Shown one piece after another: positions 1-12,462 of a stretch of 64,000 bases of DNA. Origin of the DNA: Rotaria socialis (lineage: Eukaryota; Rotifera; Eurotatoria; Philodinida; Philodinidae); assembly GCA_905331475.1 (NCBI GenBank), contig CAJNYU010002050.1, forward strand, positions 1 through 64,000, read 5' to 3'. Below the pieces are notes generated by a model that did no database searches, was not told where the DNA came from, and was given only the letters and a program-made list of their open reading frames with translations. Within the stretch, counting starts at the first letter, position 1, and each line of letters begins with the position of its first letter. The position numbers and the translations under genes were made by a program.

Positions 1-1742
1 CACTTATCCCCCGGAAATGATTGTTTCTGTCATATAAATGGTCAATTGCACCTAGACAATTGGTCGTTTGTGCCAGAAACATAACCGTTTGAGCCATAAA
101 AATGGTCATTTGTGCCATTGTTACAGACAGAAAGACAGACACAAGTGAATTACGGTTTCTAGACCCTATCCTTTCAGTCTAGGGGAAAGGAAACATGTTT
201 TCTTTAGTTAGATAACTTGTCTTTTATACAATAAAATTTCATGTTGAAAAGCCATCGAAACAGGACATCAATATCCTATAATCGCAGTATTACTCTAATA
301 GGTATATTGGTAGAATGAATTTTTTGCATTTTATTGGATTGGATTCGTTTGTTAAGAATCAGATGAAGAATCTTTTCGAAAAAGATTCAGTTCAAATAAG
401 TTCTTTTCTCCTTTGAGCGAAATACATTGCTGATATGTTACCAAAACATATGATGATTTGCATTTACTCATCATTTTTCTTTGATTCATCGATAGCTATG
501 GAGCCCAACAGCTTGCAAATGTCTCACAAAATAATAAAGTAAAATTTCCCCATGTTTCTACTTTTCTATCTTAAGACATCGGTGAATGCTCATCTCAACA
601 TGGAATCGGCTAACTGAAAAATATGATCCATATTTTACTTCGCTCAAATCAAATTCGACGGGAGAAATCGGACAAAATTTGTATCATATAGAGATCTTAA
701 TGTTACTAAAGCCGTTTCAACGAGCATCAGGCAGAATTCCGTTCTTGAGATCATCGCGTCACAAAAATGTTGACTTTGGATGCTTCGCATTGCATTAAAT
801 ATTTCAGTTGATTATGAAAAGACTTCTCGCGAAAAAAATCAGTACTATGCATGGTATTTTCGTGTAGGAAGTATTTTTATGAGGCCATCAAAATCAGATC
901 ATAGGAATGTTATATTAATAACTTGTTCGAATATATTTCATTCATTTTTGATTAATACCAGCATTATACTTAGAAATTATGTTTATTTTATTTCGATTAA
1001 TCAAACATTAAAATTATATTTTTATTCGTAATTGTTCACATAATATCACGTATCTAGGAATTTATCTGAACTCTTCATTGGATATAATCGGTAGAGTGAC
1101 AATATTACTGAATGTTCGTTCTTCTGCATTTGTTCTATTCGAATTTATGTCATGGGAAGGTAACATGACAGTTATGCATGTTTCTAATAGACAATTTATT
1201 TAACAAGAACAAAGTAGAAAGTCAAATCAAGCATGGGTTAACATTGTTTGTTCTATCTCATAGATTCATGACTTAAAATATGTTTCTAATAGGTCAACAA
1301 GCAAAGATTAATCTTTTATTCTTATGCGACCATTTTATGAGATCTTGTATCATTAATAGGTTTTCTTTTATGATAGTCCTTTAGCATTACAAATTTTTAT
1401 CAACTACGTTGTCAAATACCAACAGCTTTACTCATACAAATATATTAGTTGTAAATACCTGACGATTTTAGCATAACATTGTATTTTTCTCCGTCTATAG
1501 AGGGCATACTTGTCCTGATGAATATGATTTTAATCTTTCGTAAGATTTATTGCATCATAACATTTGACAGCTATTTTAAATTCAATTTTCTCAGTGAATA
1601 TCAATCTCTACATAGTCGGAAGTAACACAATTCGTTCACTCTACTGAACTAACCGTTACACTTATGAATCATTGGTAACCAATGATTGGTTACAGTAACA
1701 AGCTGTTGTAGAGAAAATTGAAAAGATCAAATCGAAATCATC
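1..1742. other. intergenic, no gene recognised
   Basis: AT-rich sequence with only short open frames that lack codon structure or recognisable domains. The first ~120 bases carry three imperfect copies of a short phrase of the type tggtca-ttgtgcc, followed by nothing I can classify. The last part is presumably the upstream region of the ALKBH1-like gene. Confidence 0.5.
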
Positions 1743-2674
1743 ATGAGTACAATATCCGAGGATATTGATCTATTCACACCACTATTTAAATATTTTCGTC
1801 GTCTTCCTGATATCAATTGTTTTAAAGAAGCATATTCAATCGGAACTCATCCAACACTTTTTGAACATTGTCCGATAACAGTCACAATTGATGTAGATCC
1901 ATCCTTAGGTTTACAACCCATAACAACATGGTCTCTTTATTCATGTAAATTTTCTGATGGCCTCTATTTTCTTTCAAACCCATTTACATCCGTTGGTCAA
2001 CGCCAATGGATAGACCGATGCATAACTATTTATCCTCGACAAGATAAAACAAATCTTGGTGATAATAGTAACAATCAACATTTAGCTCGTATACGTTGGG
2101 CTACACTTGGTTATCATTATGATTGGACAAATAAAATCTATAAACAAGACGATCATACTAAACTACCGAATGAACTTGTACAATTAAGTGAAACAATTGT
2201 AAAAGTTATTTCTTCTAATACAAGTAATACAAAGAAATCTATATATTTCATTCAGAACAAAATTAAAATAATTTGTGTATTTTCCTTCTTTTAGATTGCC
2301 CAATGATGCAACCTGAAGCAGCTATTGTTAATTATTATCATATAAATTCTACTTTATGTGCACATACAGATCATTCAGAATATGATGCTTTAACCAAACC
2401 TCTTATATCATTTTCGTTTGGTAATTCAGCTGTATTTCTTATTGGTGGTCAAACAAAATCTGAATGTAAACCGTCGCCAATACTTCTTCGTACCGGTGAT
2501 ATTATACTTATGACAGGAGCAAGTCGTCTATGTTTTCATGCTATTCCTCGCATACTCTCTGATCCGTTATTAAATGATATTTTATATACTAATATGGATG
2601 ACAATGATAAAGTCTGTTGGAGTTATATTCATGACAAGCGCATCAATATCAATTTACGACAAGTCTATACTTAA
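1743..2674 (+). CDS. ALKBH1: ALKBH1-like Fe(II)/2-oxoglutarate nucleic acid dioxygenase
   Basis: Two exons, 1743-2223 and 2295-2674, joined in phase 1 across a 71-bp intron, giving about 286 aa. The family oxidatively demethylates nucleic acids (DNA and tRNA) using Fe(II) and 2-oxoglutarate. The C-terminal half shows the catalytic core: EAAIVNYY, then LCAHTDHSE with the iron-binding H-x-D, the FSFGNSAVFLIGG strand, the distal iron histidine in LCFHAIPRI, and the 2-oxoglutarate-binding arginine in NINLRQV near the end. The N-terminal half contains ARIRWATLGYHYDW, typical of ALKBH1. It is shorter than human ALKBH1 (about 389 aa), mostly through a shorter N-terminus. The start is the first ATG of the exon. 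Whether it acts on DNA or tRNA cannot be read from sequence. Confidence 0.9.
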
Positions 2675-2889
2675 CTATAAAAGACATAAGAAAATAAAGG
2701 GAAAGAAAAAGAAATAGAGAGAACAAAGGTATGCATGGCATGTGGTTTCTTGCGTAGCAGGAAAAAAACAAGAAGAAAAAAAGAACGATTGGTTCTGTTC
2801 CTCTCATATGTATTTCTTGTCGATAATGTCAAACACGCGTCGCTGTCATTGCTGTTTTTCGGCAATGAGAAAAAAAATAAGAACGGGAC

Positions 2890-2890
<1 letters not shown>

Positions 2891-2920
<30 letters not shown>
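2891..2920. repeat. (TA)n microsatellite
   Basis: Uninterrupted run of about 15 TA units between the ALKBH1-like gene and merlin. Overlapping open frames on both strands here are artefacts of the repeat. Confidence 0.9.
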
Positions 2921-3138
2921 CTCATATATTTATAAATATATAAGAGACTAGCTGAAGTATCTTCTAAACATATCACTAAACTAAACGATTAATTATTATT
3001 CAGGTAGTATCAATTTAAAAGATAGAGAAAGCAAAAAAAAATATTAACAAGAAATATGTATCAACTACCGATGAGAGCTAATTTTTTATTCTAACTTTAG
3101 ATATAAGAGTAGAAGAAGGCAGTATATTCGGCCTAAAA

Positions 3139-6100
3139 ATGCCTGTCTTTAGTAGTAGTAAGAAGAAATCCGATGAATATTGTTGTAAAATATATACGAT
3201 GGACGCTGAATTACAATTTACTATCGAAGTAAGTAATAACATCGATTGATATCATATTTAGTTAGAAAAAAAATACATGCTTGTTTTTATAGGCGACAGC
3301 AAAAGGTCATACACTATTTTCACTTGTTTGCCAAACAATTGGCCTTCGAGAACATTGGTATTTCGGTTTGAAATTCCTTGATAAATTGACTAATGAATGG
3401 ACATGGTTACACATGAATCGAACTGTATAAATGTTCTTTCTATGATCATTCTATAATAAAAAAAATTGATTTTCTTAGATAACTTCTCAACCAATACAAA
3501 TCCAGTCAAATCCAATCTCATCTAGAAGACCTGAATCGCCAAGTGCAACAGACAATGTTAAGCCTCATCTACTTCGTTCTCCACCTACGTCTCCGTCCAT
3601 GTCAACCATAAGTCTTCCGTCGTCATCAACTAGCGGTGCTCATCCATGTGCAAATGTTTTAGAACTATATTTTGTTGTGAAATTTTATCCCGAAGAAATT
3701 ACAAATGAACTTATACAAGATATAACCCGGCATCTTTTCTATCTTCAAGTTAAACAAGATATTCTCAATATGGATATTTATTGCCCACCGGATGCAGCTG
3801 CACATCTCGCATCACTTGCACTTCAAGCCAAAGTAAACAAAATTCAAGTATCGAAACCACAACTATCGTTGATTTTCGTTTTCATTCTAGTTCGGTGATT
3901 ATGATCAATTAAGTTCATCATCGGAATCGTTGAACTTAGAAAGTGAAGCTTTATTACCATTGTCCTGTTTTCAAAAAGTTGAATTAACTCGTGCGGATTG
4001 GTTTGCTCGGATAGTTGCGCTATGGCGTACACATACATCATTAACACGTGAAGATTCTGAAATGGCTTATTTGAAACACGCACAAGATTTAGATATGTTT
4101 GGTTTATCATTTTTTGAGATATCAAAAATGCAAGGAGCCAATAAGTCAAGTCCGTCGTCACAGCAGCAATCAGATCAGTCGTCTATTGCTGCGGATCTCT
4201 GGCTTGGCATAGACTCATTGGGAATTCGTTTCTATAAAAAAAATAAACTACGACCGGAAGTATTTTTCTCGTGGTCTGATATTAAATCAGTTGCAGCTCA
4301 TGATAAAAAAGTATTGAAGCCAACACAAATAATTAAATTATTTCTATTTTAAGTTTTTTGAAGGTTATTTTAAATATGTCTGGTGAGAAAAGTGCAGCAT
4401 TTGCGTTCTATGCTGCTAAATCATCTGTAAGCAAAGAGGTAAATTTCAAAAAGAAAATTTTTATTTTTTATTTTCGTTATCTTTTAATCGAAATATTTTA
4501 GATACTCGATCTAGCCACTGGTAATCATGAGCTGTATATGAAACGCCGACGAGAACAAACAATTGAAATCCAACAGATGAGATATTTTGAAGAGCAACAA
4601 CAAAAAGTAAAAAAATAAAAATATTTATCAATAGTTTGAGGTTTTTGTCTTTAAAAAATTCACTGTAGAAACAAACTAGACTAGAAATTCGACTACGGAA
4701 GGCACAGTATACTTTCGATGTTACTGTTACTAAATAAAGAATTTGCTTAAAATAGTCTCAAGTTTGACTATAAACCAATAAGAAACATTATAAATTGTTT
4801 CATTTATTTGAACCACTAAGACAAAGTATACAGTGCATTTATTTCTTCTCAAGAATTAGTATGGCACTTTGGTTACATATTTCTTAAAGTCCTGGCTGAT
4901 TCGTTGATTGAATGAAGTATGAAACAAAATGACAAGAAAATCTTGATAATAATACCGTAAACAATTCAAATACTAAGAAGAGATTTTTAATTTTTATTTG
5001 TCATGAAAAACATTAAGGTCAACAGACTACGACTTTCAATCAACTTTATCACACTCAAATGTAGCTTGTCAAATATTGTTTATTTCGATGATAGAGATTT
5101 TGTTTTCAAAAAAGAAAATTTAAATGCTTATGCATGATTCTACGAGTCATATCGTTTAGAAACAGTTTAGTAAAATATGAAGCATTCGTCCATTGAAGTT
5201 TACAGGGGAAAAAAGCAGCGAAGCACTTCGTTTTTACACACTAATATCTCGCTTCATTTGTACTCTAATTGAATAGGCACAGCTAAATAAAAATATGTAC
5301 GATTCTCAAGGTTTTACGCTGAAGAATTTTAACAGCTCTAGTTTGACCTTGTTATTTGAATTTTTGAATATCCTAGAAATGCATTTCTGATTCGATACGA
5401 AAAAAGATGATTTCTATTCACACAAATATACACATTTGTGTTGTTTTAGGAAAAGCATCGTATAGTTACACGAGAACGTCAATTGCGTTTACAAGCTGAA
5501 AAAGAGCGTGACGAAATAGAACGAAAATTTAATGATTATCAACGGCAAATGAAAGAAATTCATGATACATTGGTTTGCCATTAAAATTTATGATCTTTTT
5601 GTTTTGTTGAATATATTCTTTTTTCTTTTTTGATAGCTCAAATATCAAGAAGCAGCTGAATTACTAGCACGTAAAGCCCATATAAGTAACGAAGAGGCTC
5701 GATTACAAGCTGAAAAAGCACTTGCAATTGAAACTCAACTGGAGCGATGTAAATATGAAATCAGTCGAGTAAGTTATTCAATATGTTTTGTTTCTAGTTA
5801 ATAATCAAATGATACAATGTTTGAGAGCTTAAAATGGGAAATACGACGTATTTTTTATTGTTAATCATAGAGAGATTGTTCATATCATTGTGCTATTTAG
5901 TTCTCTTAAAATTCAATTAGAAAGTAGACCGTACATTAAAACGAGGTGTTATTTGAAATGTATCGAATCGGTACTATCTTCATGAGATATTCATTGCTAT
6001 AAGATGAGTTCAGACAAATGATACAACGACTCTTTATGTTAGATCATTTATCTGATAGGCTGTTTACTCGATTTTGACACCTACAGACACATCTCCAAAT

Positions 6101-7041
6101 GTATAAAAAGTCAAATTTTGGTTTCTCTGTCTATAGAATGAAGAAGAAAAACGACTTTATGCTCGTCAAATCAGTGAATGTGAACAAATTATTTCAACAC
6201 TAGTAAATGATTCCGTAAAAAGGTAAGTTTTTTCTCTTTTTGTTTTTGTTTGCAAATAATCTTCACTAAGTCAAAACGCAGTAATTCTGCGTACATTTCA
6301 TGTCGTTGTGGCGAACTTTCTCTTCTTTCATCAACTATTGAAAAACGGTCAGTTAGTTAACAAAGAGAAACACGGGAAATAGGGACTAACACTAATAATA
6401 ATAGTAACAGCGAAATTTTAGTAGAGAAATGTATTGAAATTTTTTGTTTTCGTATATCTTGATAGTCGTAAAGAAGCAGAAGAACTAAAAATTGAAGTTG
6501 CAAAATGGCGTGTCGCTGAAGCAGCTGCGAGAGAAAAACTACTTTCTATAACGCAATTGAATCAATCCATAGCTGTTATAAATGCTGCCACACAAGCACA
6601 ACAGAATCTTGTTCAAACCTCATCACCAAGAGCATTATCTCCGCCGCCAGTAAAATATTATTATTTTGCGAGAAAGAAATTTTTATTGAGATTGCCTCCT
6701 TTCTACTTTAGTACCGGCCGACTCTTCGAAACCAGGAATTAAATCAAACTGATGAACGGTTTGTTTAATACGAGAGAGAATTCCGAATATTTTAGCTGCT
6801 TGTTGTCTTTTAATTATTTAGCGCCTTTTTAATTGAAAAACAATCTAAACAAGCACAATTAGCCTTACAATTGCAAGACCTAAAAAATGTTATTCAATCG
6901 AAAAAAATAGAAGAAAAACAAACATTTTTAGATAAAGCTTACGAAGAAAATTTGGCCGTTGGAGATAATAAATATTCCACGATACAAAAAGCAAGTTCGG
7001 GTACTGCTTCAAAACGTATGGCGATGTTGCAAGATTTGTAA
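3139..7041 (+). CDS. NF2: merlin (neurofibromin 2), FERM-domain protein
   Basis: Twelve exons: 3139-3228, 3293-3424, 3479-3832, 3891-4310, 4364-4438, 4502-4606, 5450-5572, 5637-5768, 6137-6222, 6466-6649, 6712-6758, 6822-7041; all phases agree, about 655 aa. Merlin links the membrane and cortical actin and acts upstream of Hippo signalling. FERM lobe F1 starts with TMDAELQF and [20 protein letters not shown]2 has [19 protein letters not shown] and [18 protein letters not shown]3 has [14 protein letters not shown] and [16 protein letters not shown]. An alpha-helical coiled coil follows (exons 7-10), then a C-terminal tail [20 protein letters not shown]. That tail and the [11 protein letters not shown] segment match merlin rather than ezrin/radixin/moesin, and the ERM C-terminal actin-binding ending is absent. 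About 45 Ser/Pro-rich residues (start of exon 3) are inserted in F1 relative to vertebrate merlin. The intron at 4607-5449 is unusually long for this gene. Confidence 0.93.
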
Positions 7042-9475
7042 TTTTTGTATTTATTAACATCTGCATATTTTTTGTTTTATTATAATTTTAAAAATAATAA
7101 TAATAAATATGGCGGTGAGAATGTTTTGAGAAGCTATTTTCATAATTTGTGTACTAATCATCCTGTCATGTTGTGTTCAGACTAACGCAACTGAAACGTT
7201 CCTAGAAGAATAACAATGCGAATTTAGAATCTTTGAACTTTGGTCGACAGTAAAATGTCGAAAAAACGAAAAAGTAAAAATATCGAAAACTGAGTAGGTA
7301 TTCATGAAAAAGGTCGTGTTCAGAATTGATTCATTATTAAAAGAGGTTGTCCCTGATTCGAAGAAATGAAATTTAAATCACTGTTGATGTTGCGTGTCGA
7401 TTCCGTGGCGGCTTCCATATGTATATTTATCACTCGAATAATGAATAATTGAAGAATAATTTTCTTATTCTTTTCTATTACATTGTACAAAGTGACCAAT
7501 GTCTGATAGACCAATGATAGATTTAAACGAACATAAGTCGCCATCGATCCTAGAAGTAGTGACGGATCCAGAAAATCTGTTAGGGGGTGGCGCTCGTGAC
7601 CAAAAAACGGTTTTTCAAGTCTAGTTGAGACAGAACGACTATTTTCTGTTTCATTTCTGCTGGAGAAAATCGAAAAAGTTTCTTAAGGGGGCTGGCGATG
7701 GCCGGGTAGCCTAACTGGTAGATCCGCCATTGCCTACAATCATAACATATTCATCGAATATCTTTCAAAACACTCCTTCTTTTAGATTTTTTAATTTTAT
7801 TTTTATAAATTTCTTTCGACATTTTTGCTGGCGACATTTTTACTGTCAACCAAAGTTGAGTTTACCGTGACTTTAATCAACGACAAACGTTAATCTCTCT
7901 TTTATATACTTGTCAAAACTAAATAATTAGACATTCGCACTATTATTATCATCGCGATTTTATCCCAAAAACATGATAAATGACTGCAATAAAGTATAGA
8001 CTGATATACAGGTCAGCTAGCTGATTATTAAATGCAATCATTTTTCAAGCAAAACTCAACAGGTGATATTCATTTGTGACACATGAAGCTCACTGTCTCG
8101 ACTATGAGATGAAAATTAGAATTTTCTTTGGAAGATTTTTGAACTTTTTTTTTATAAAGAAGGTTTATGTCGTTAAATAAGTCATCGACGTATATTCAAT
8201 TTATTCAACATAAATATTTAACTTTCACATTCTTTGCTAGATTTTCTTTTCTTGTTCTGATTCATCAAGTATGTTGGACATCTGTCTACAAGTTACTTAT
8301 TCGGTGAACCATAAAATTTGTCTTAACCTTTCATACTAAAAAACGGATGATTCATATCGATTTCTACTTTCATTCTATCAATCTTGCGATGAAGATGATC
8401 ACAAGTTCGACAAATCACTCTATTGATCTTGTTTTTTGTGATCTTGACAATTGAACGAATACGAGATTTTCAATATTTATGCTTGGAATTTCTCTGTATT
8501 TCCTAAAATTATATAAGTTTTTAAGAAAATCTTCGAATTACACTGTGATATAAATACTGAACCAATGGAAATTTCCGTTTTACGAAAATCTGAACGTAAG
8601 TCAAGATATAATGAAATTGTTTACTACAACGCAATAGATTAGAAAGGTTTATTTTTATATTCATTGAATTATTTACTTGTCAAATTAAAATCATTTTTAT
8701 TCCTTCATAAACCCTTTTCATTGTTTAGAGATTGTCTATATCAATTTTTGCTAAAAATCTCTATTATTTCTCCAAGCAACATGAAGTAATCATTTCATGC
8801 TTGAAGCTCTCAAGGTATTTTCTTTTAAATGAAAAATATTAATCATGCAGATGTGCTTGTGTATGATTCGGTGTTTATTCAGTTATTTTCATGTTGGTTT
8901 TTGACATCCAAAACGTTAGTTTTTCGCATCTTGAAACCCGACAGGATTATCATTTCAATCTAAAAGTAACACATTGTCTTCAATCCCTGTAAGAAAGTTC
9001 CGTTAACTTTTACCGTAATCTATCGTATCATTTTTCTCTCTGCTAGATAACAGTCATTTCATGGGGCACTCAGTTTCAGGGAGAGCTAAGATTGACAGTG
9101 CTAGATTTTTAATATTATACATTTTGTTAATGAGAAGTGGAAAATTTTGACAGATCTCTTGAAAAAAAAACTTGTTCAGTGATGATAATCTTCAAGTTGT
9201 CGTCTAATTAAATCCAGATCTCTTCTATAATCACAGTTCACTTGTAATCAAAATGTCTAGAACGAAAACAACAACATACGTTTCCATCTTAACCTTAGCT
9301 GTTTTTTCCTCGTTTTAATATTTTTATTATCTCATAGAAAGTAGAAAAGTGAAGTTACATTTATAGTAGAGAGTGATGCAAGAATAGTTCGAATAGAACT
9401 TTTGTTGTAATATGCATTTTTCATCACCAGACACAATCTAAATTGAAACAATTGATTTTTAAATAGACAAAATAA
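7042..9475. other. intergenic, one MITE, otherwise nothing recognised
   Basis: A poly(A) signal-like aataaa lies about 50 bp after the merlin stop. Apart from the hAT-like element at 7557-7732 I see no coding frame with codon structure, no RNA gene and no tandem array. Confidence 0.5.
7557..7732. mobile_element. hAT-like MITE with imperfect target-site duplication
   Basis: A 176-bp element. The left end reads tagtgacggatccag. The right end, reverse-complemented, reads caatggcggatctaccag. Both resemble the CAGTGGCGGATC-type terminal repeats of hAT transposons. It is flanked by 8-bp repeats cctagaag (7549-7556) and cctacaat (7733-7740) that agree at 6 of 8 positions, the length expected for hAT insertion. 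It has no coding capacity, so it would need a transposase supplied elsewhere. The mismatched ends and flanks suggest an old insertion. Confidence 0.65.
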
Positions 9476-10739
9476 ATGTCATATCAGAACATAATGTCAA
9501 CAGTAGCGATGACTCTCAATTTAAGTTCACTTATTGGAAGTGTACTCATAGCTATTGTTTGCGTATTCATGCTTAGTGTACTCTTGCGATCTATTATAAT
9601 CAAGCCTGATGTCGTTTTAATTTTAACTGCTAATAACTATTTATCAATATTTGCCTTCGAAATTTTATCTGTATCAAACAATATGGATGTTTATCGTGCT
9701 CAACATAAATTGTACGTTGCCGAAGAAACATTAATTTGTCGTATTAAAGGATATTCAATTTATTCACTCACTGCAATTATTTTTAACTCTTTTGCTTTAC
9801 ACGTAAGATTTAGCCTCAAGTTCAATTTAATAATTGTATAAATTATTTTCGATGTGATTTGAGACACAACAAAATATTTCGTTGAGTTTACAGAAAAGTT
9901 TTGAGTAGTTATGCTATTCGGCTATTGAGATTCAATAGATTTTTCCTAAGAAAAATATTCTGCTGGTAAATAGAATAGTTGTTACGACGGAGAATAAACA
10001 CTGGTAAGAAGGGAGCTGTTTCTCATCTACGCGAGAAGCTTGATGTCAATTCAATACGAGATTTACAGGTGCATTGTTTTTTCCTATAACGGCGTATTTT
10101 CTTCGCCTTTCTACAGCCACTACTGGAATGGAAATTTTGACCGAGTAACTTAAATAAATATATTCATTATAGGCTGTGTTTCGTTTCTGTCGTGTTGTCT
10201 ATCCTTCTCATATATGGCTGCAATATCGTATTACTTATGCAGTGATTATTCCAATGCTGTGGGTCATCTCGTTCCTTCTTCTTCTACCAGTTCATATATG
10301 GCATGATGCTGAACTTATACCCACCGAAAATATCTGCTTGTTCGATGTTGACGATGCTCGTGCATACAGGTGGTCTACTATAATCATTTATTACTTGCCG
10401 ATGATTTTCATCGGCATTATCTATTTTAAAGTGGTACGATATATGCATCGATCAGTGCTGACTACTTCCGTCCGATCTAAACTTGATTTAATCGTTGCAC
10501 GTCGTATTGTTCGAGCTGTGCGTGTATTAATACTGGTGAGTGCTCCTACGGTCGTCATGGAAGTAATGTTACCTTCTACTGACACACTAAAACCATTATT
10601 CTATCGTATATTAAATGCAACTTTAGTCATGATTATGGTTGCTCTCAGCTTGATGCTTGTTTATGTCACGCCTCAACTGAAACAAATACTAGCCCGTTTT
10701 GCAAAGCGAAATCGAGTATCATCCGTATACTTGAAATAG
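9476..10739 (+). CDS. rhodopsin-like seven-transmembrane receptor (orphan GPCR)
   Basis: Two exons, 9476-9802 and 10173-10739, both phase 0, giving 297 aa. Exon 1 begins with two Asn-x-Thr/Ser-poor residues and holds TM1-TM3: a long hydrophobic stretch near residue 17, a second around residue 45, and TYSIYSLTAI-type TM3 before the splice. Exon 2 opens with FRFCRVVYP, at the position of the DRY region and second intracellular loop. Four more hydrophobic segments follow, with an external loop containing Cys (ENICLFDVDD), and YVTPQLKQIL replaces the NPxxY region. Total length is minimal for a GPCR, with hardly any N- or C-terminal tail. Large families of such short orphan receptors are typical of rotifers (my recollection). 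The ligand is unknown. Confidence 0.8.
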
Positions 10740-11207
10740 TGATTTGTTTTACTTACCACAAACAATTATCACGTTGACTGTTGCATATGTGTGATGAAAC
10801 GGAAATGAATGACAAACAAATAAATAGAATTTCGAAATTTTAATGTGTGATCCGATGAATACAATATTTAACAAAGAGAAAAACTTGATGTAAATGTACT
10901 ATTAGTATTTTATTTCTATACTATAGCATTACATTAGCGTATTTACGAGAAAAAAAATTTAAACATGAAAATGTTTTCGTCAGTAACCTAATTTTATATC
11001 GAGATCGGAGGTTTGATATTTTTAGTTTTTGAATTATTGTATATTTATCTCGTAAATTACTCATAGAAAATTGAACGTAGCTTGGCAAGCAGATATTTTT
11101 TAGTTTTGACAGAAACATTCGTACCTCTAATCTCGATTCAGGATTAAATACAAGAATAAGATAAAAGCACACGTAAAGACGATGCACTTTGAATTTAATT
11201 GATAATT
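10740..11207. other. convergent 3' intergenic spacer
   Basis: AT-rich spacer between the ends of the GPCR (+) and the TRAF-like gene (-). It contains aaataaataga about 80 bp after the GPCR stop, a likely polyadenylation signal. The minus-strand frame at 10921-11211 shows no domain and I do not count it as a gene. Confidence 0.5.
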
Positions 11208-12462
11208 TCAAGTTATTGATTGATATTGAAGTAATGCTTGTTGAATATTTGGTGGATAGTGTGAAAATTTTTCTTCATTTGTTTGTTGAATAAGAACAAT
11301 AAAATCAGCTGCATCATCCCGAATATATCGACTCGATGCTTGATGAAGATGTTGTTTATCAATAAAATTATCAAGACCAATAGAATCATTCGTAAAATTC
11401 ATTTGTCCTTGGCAAGATTGCATAATATGTTCTAACGGAGGGCTATTACTTTGATCCACTAAAATGAATTTCACATTACCACTAAAAGTGCTTGTAACTG
11501 GAAAATTCAGATGCACATGAAATGATATATTCTTATGGTCCCTTTTTCCATTCAAATAAAGACGAGCAAAGAAACTAAGATCGTTCATAGGTGTTTTAAA
11601 CGAATATGAATTGATAAATAACTTTGTCAGAGATGTGGCATTTCGAATTTTCTCCGTTAATTTATCAATATGCCAAACGAGAGTACCATCTGTTGAAACC
11701 GGCTTTTCATCTAATTGACATTTAAGCAGCTTAAGCTGAGTTAGATGAGCTTCAACATCCTGAAATTGAGAAAAAGGTTTTTAAGAATAAATTTCATTCA
11801 TGAATTTTTACATTAGATGGTGTAGCCGATGATGCATTTGTATGTTGTTCATTTTGTTGTATGCCATTGTTTGCATCGCTGCAGTCAGGCGGTGAAACAA
11901 TTCGAGACAAAAGCAAATTGACACTCGCTTCATTGAGCTGTTTTTGCTCTTGAAGTAATTGGCGATTGGAAGCAGGGGTCAAATTTCGGTCCTCTTCTAT
12001 AATTGAGTTTCTCACCAAAGAACTAGTTGAGCTAAGATCTATTGAAGTAATTAGTTAGAAAAAGAAATAAAAGGTTTCCATTAAATCTTACTCGGATTTA
12101 ATGTAGGCAAACGATCTAAAACACTCATACTTTCATTTGATTTTGGCATATCCTCAGTTATCGTATGAATTATTGCCAACATGAATTTAACATGATCAAG
12201 TTTTAGAGAGATACTACCAGAATTTTCTCCGGGATTGATTGTTTCTTGAATAATAGCGTCCTCGTGAACACGTTGCACTTCTTCTAATATCTTCTTCATA
12301 GAGCTCCTATGTATCTCACTTTTATCATGATCAGGCTGTTCTTCTGTGAAAAACTAAACAGAAATAACTAGTACAGAAAGTAACAGGCTCCGATTAACCT
12401 ACCGTATCCGTACACCCGTAATATGTGCACAATGAACATTGCATACAATTTTTTGAAGCCAT
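11208..12462 (-). CDS. TRAF-like protein with C-terminal MATH domain
   Basis: Four exons on the minus strand: 12462-12399, 12343-12092, 12038-11812, 11759-11208; about 364 aa. The last exon is a MATH/TRAF-C domain: LVWHIDKLTEKI at its start, ARLYLNGKRDHKNISFHVHL in the middle, then VKFILVDQS, and near the end IGLDNFIDKQ with YIRDDAADFIVLI, the usual final strands. MATH domains bind receptor tails or substrate peptides. The N-terminus has MQCSLCTYYGC, a short cysteine cluster, but no RING and no TRAF zinc fingers. The middle has a region that may form helices (QRLLQEQKQLNEASVN-like) that could serve for trimerisation. The donor of exon 1 (gttaat) is weak but is the one that keeps frame. It is therefore an adaptor-type rather than ligase-type TRAF relative. 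Confidence 0.75.

Noticed and set aside
586..1031. Two overlapping open frames of 70 and 83 codons
   Set aside because: No domain, no splice partner, and composition of random AT-rich DNA.
2671..2976. Open frames on both strands of 66-101 codons
   Set aside because: They run through the (TA)n tract and mirror each other; repeat artefacts.
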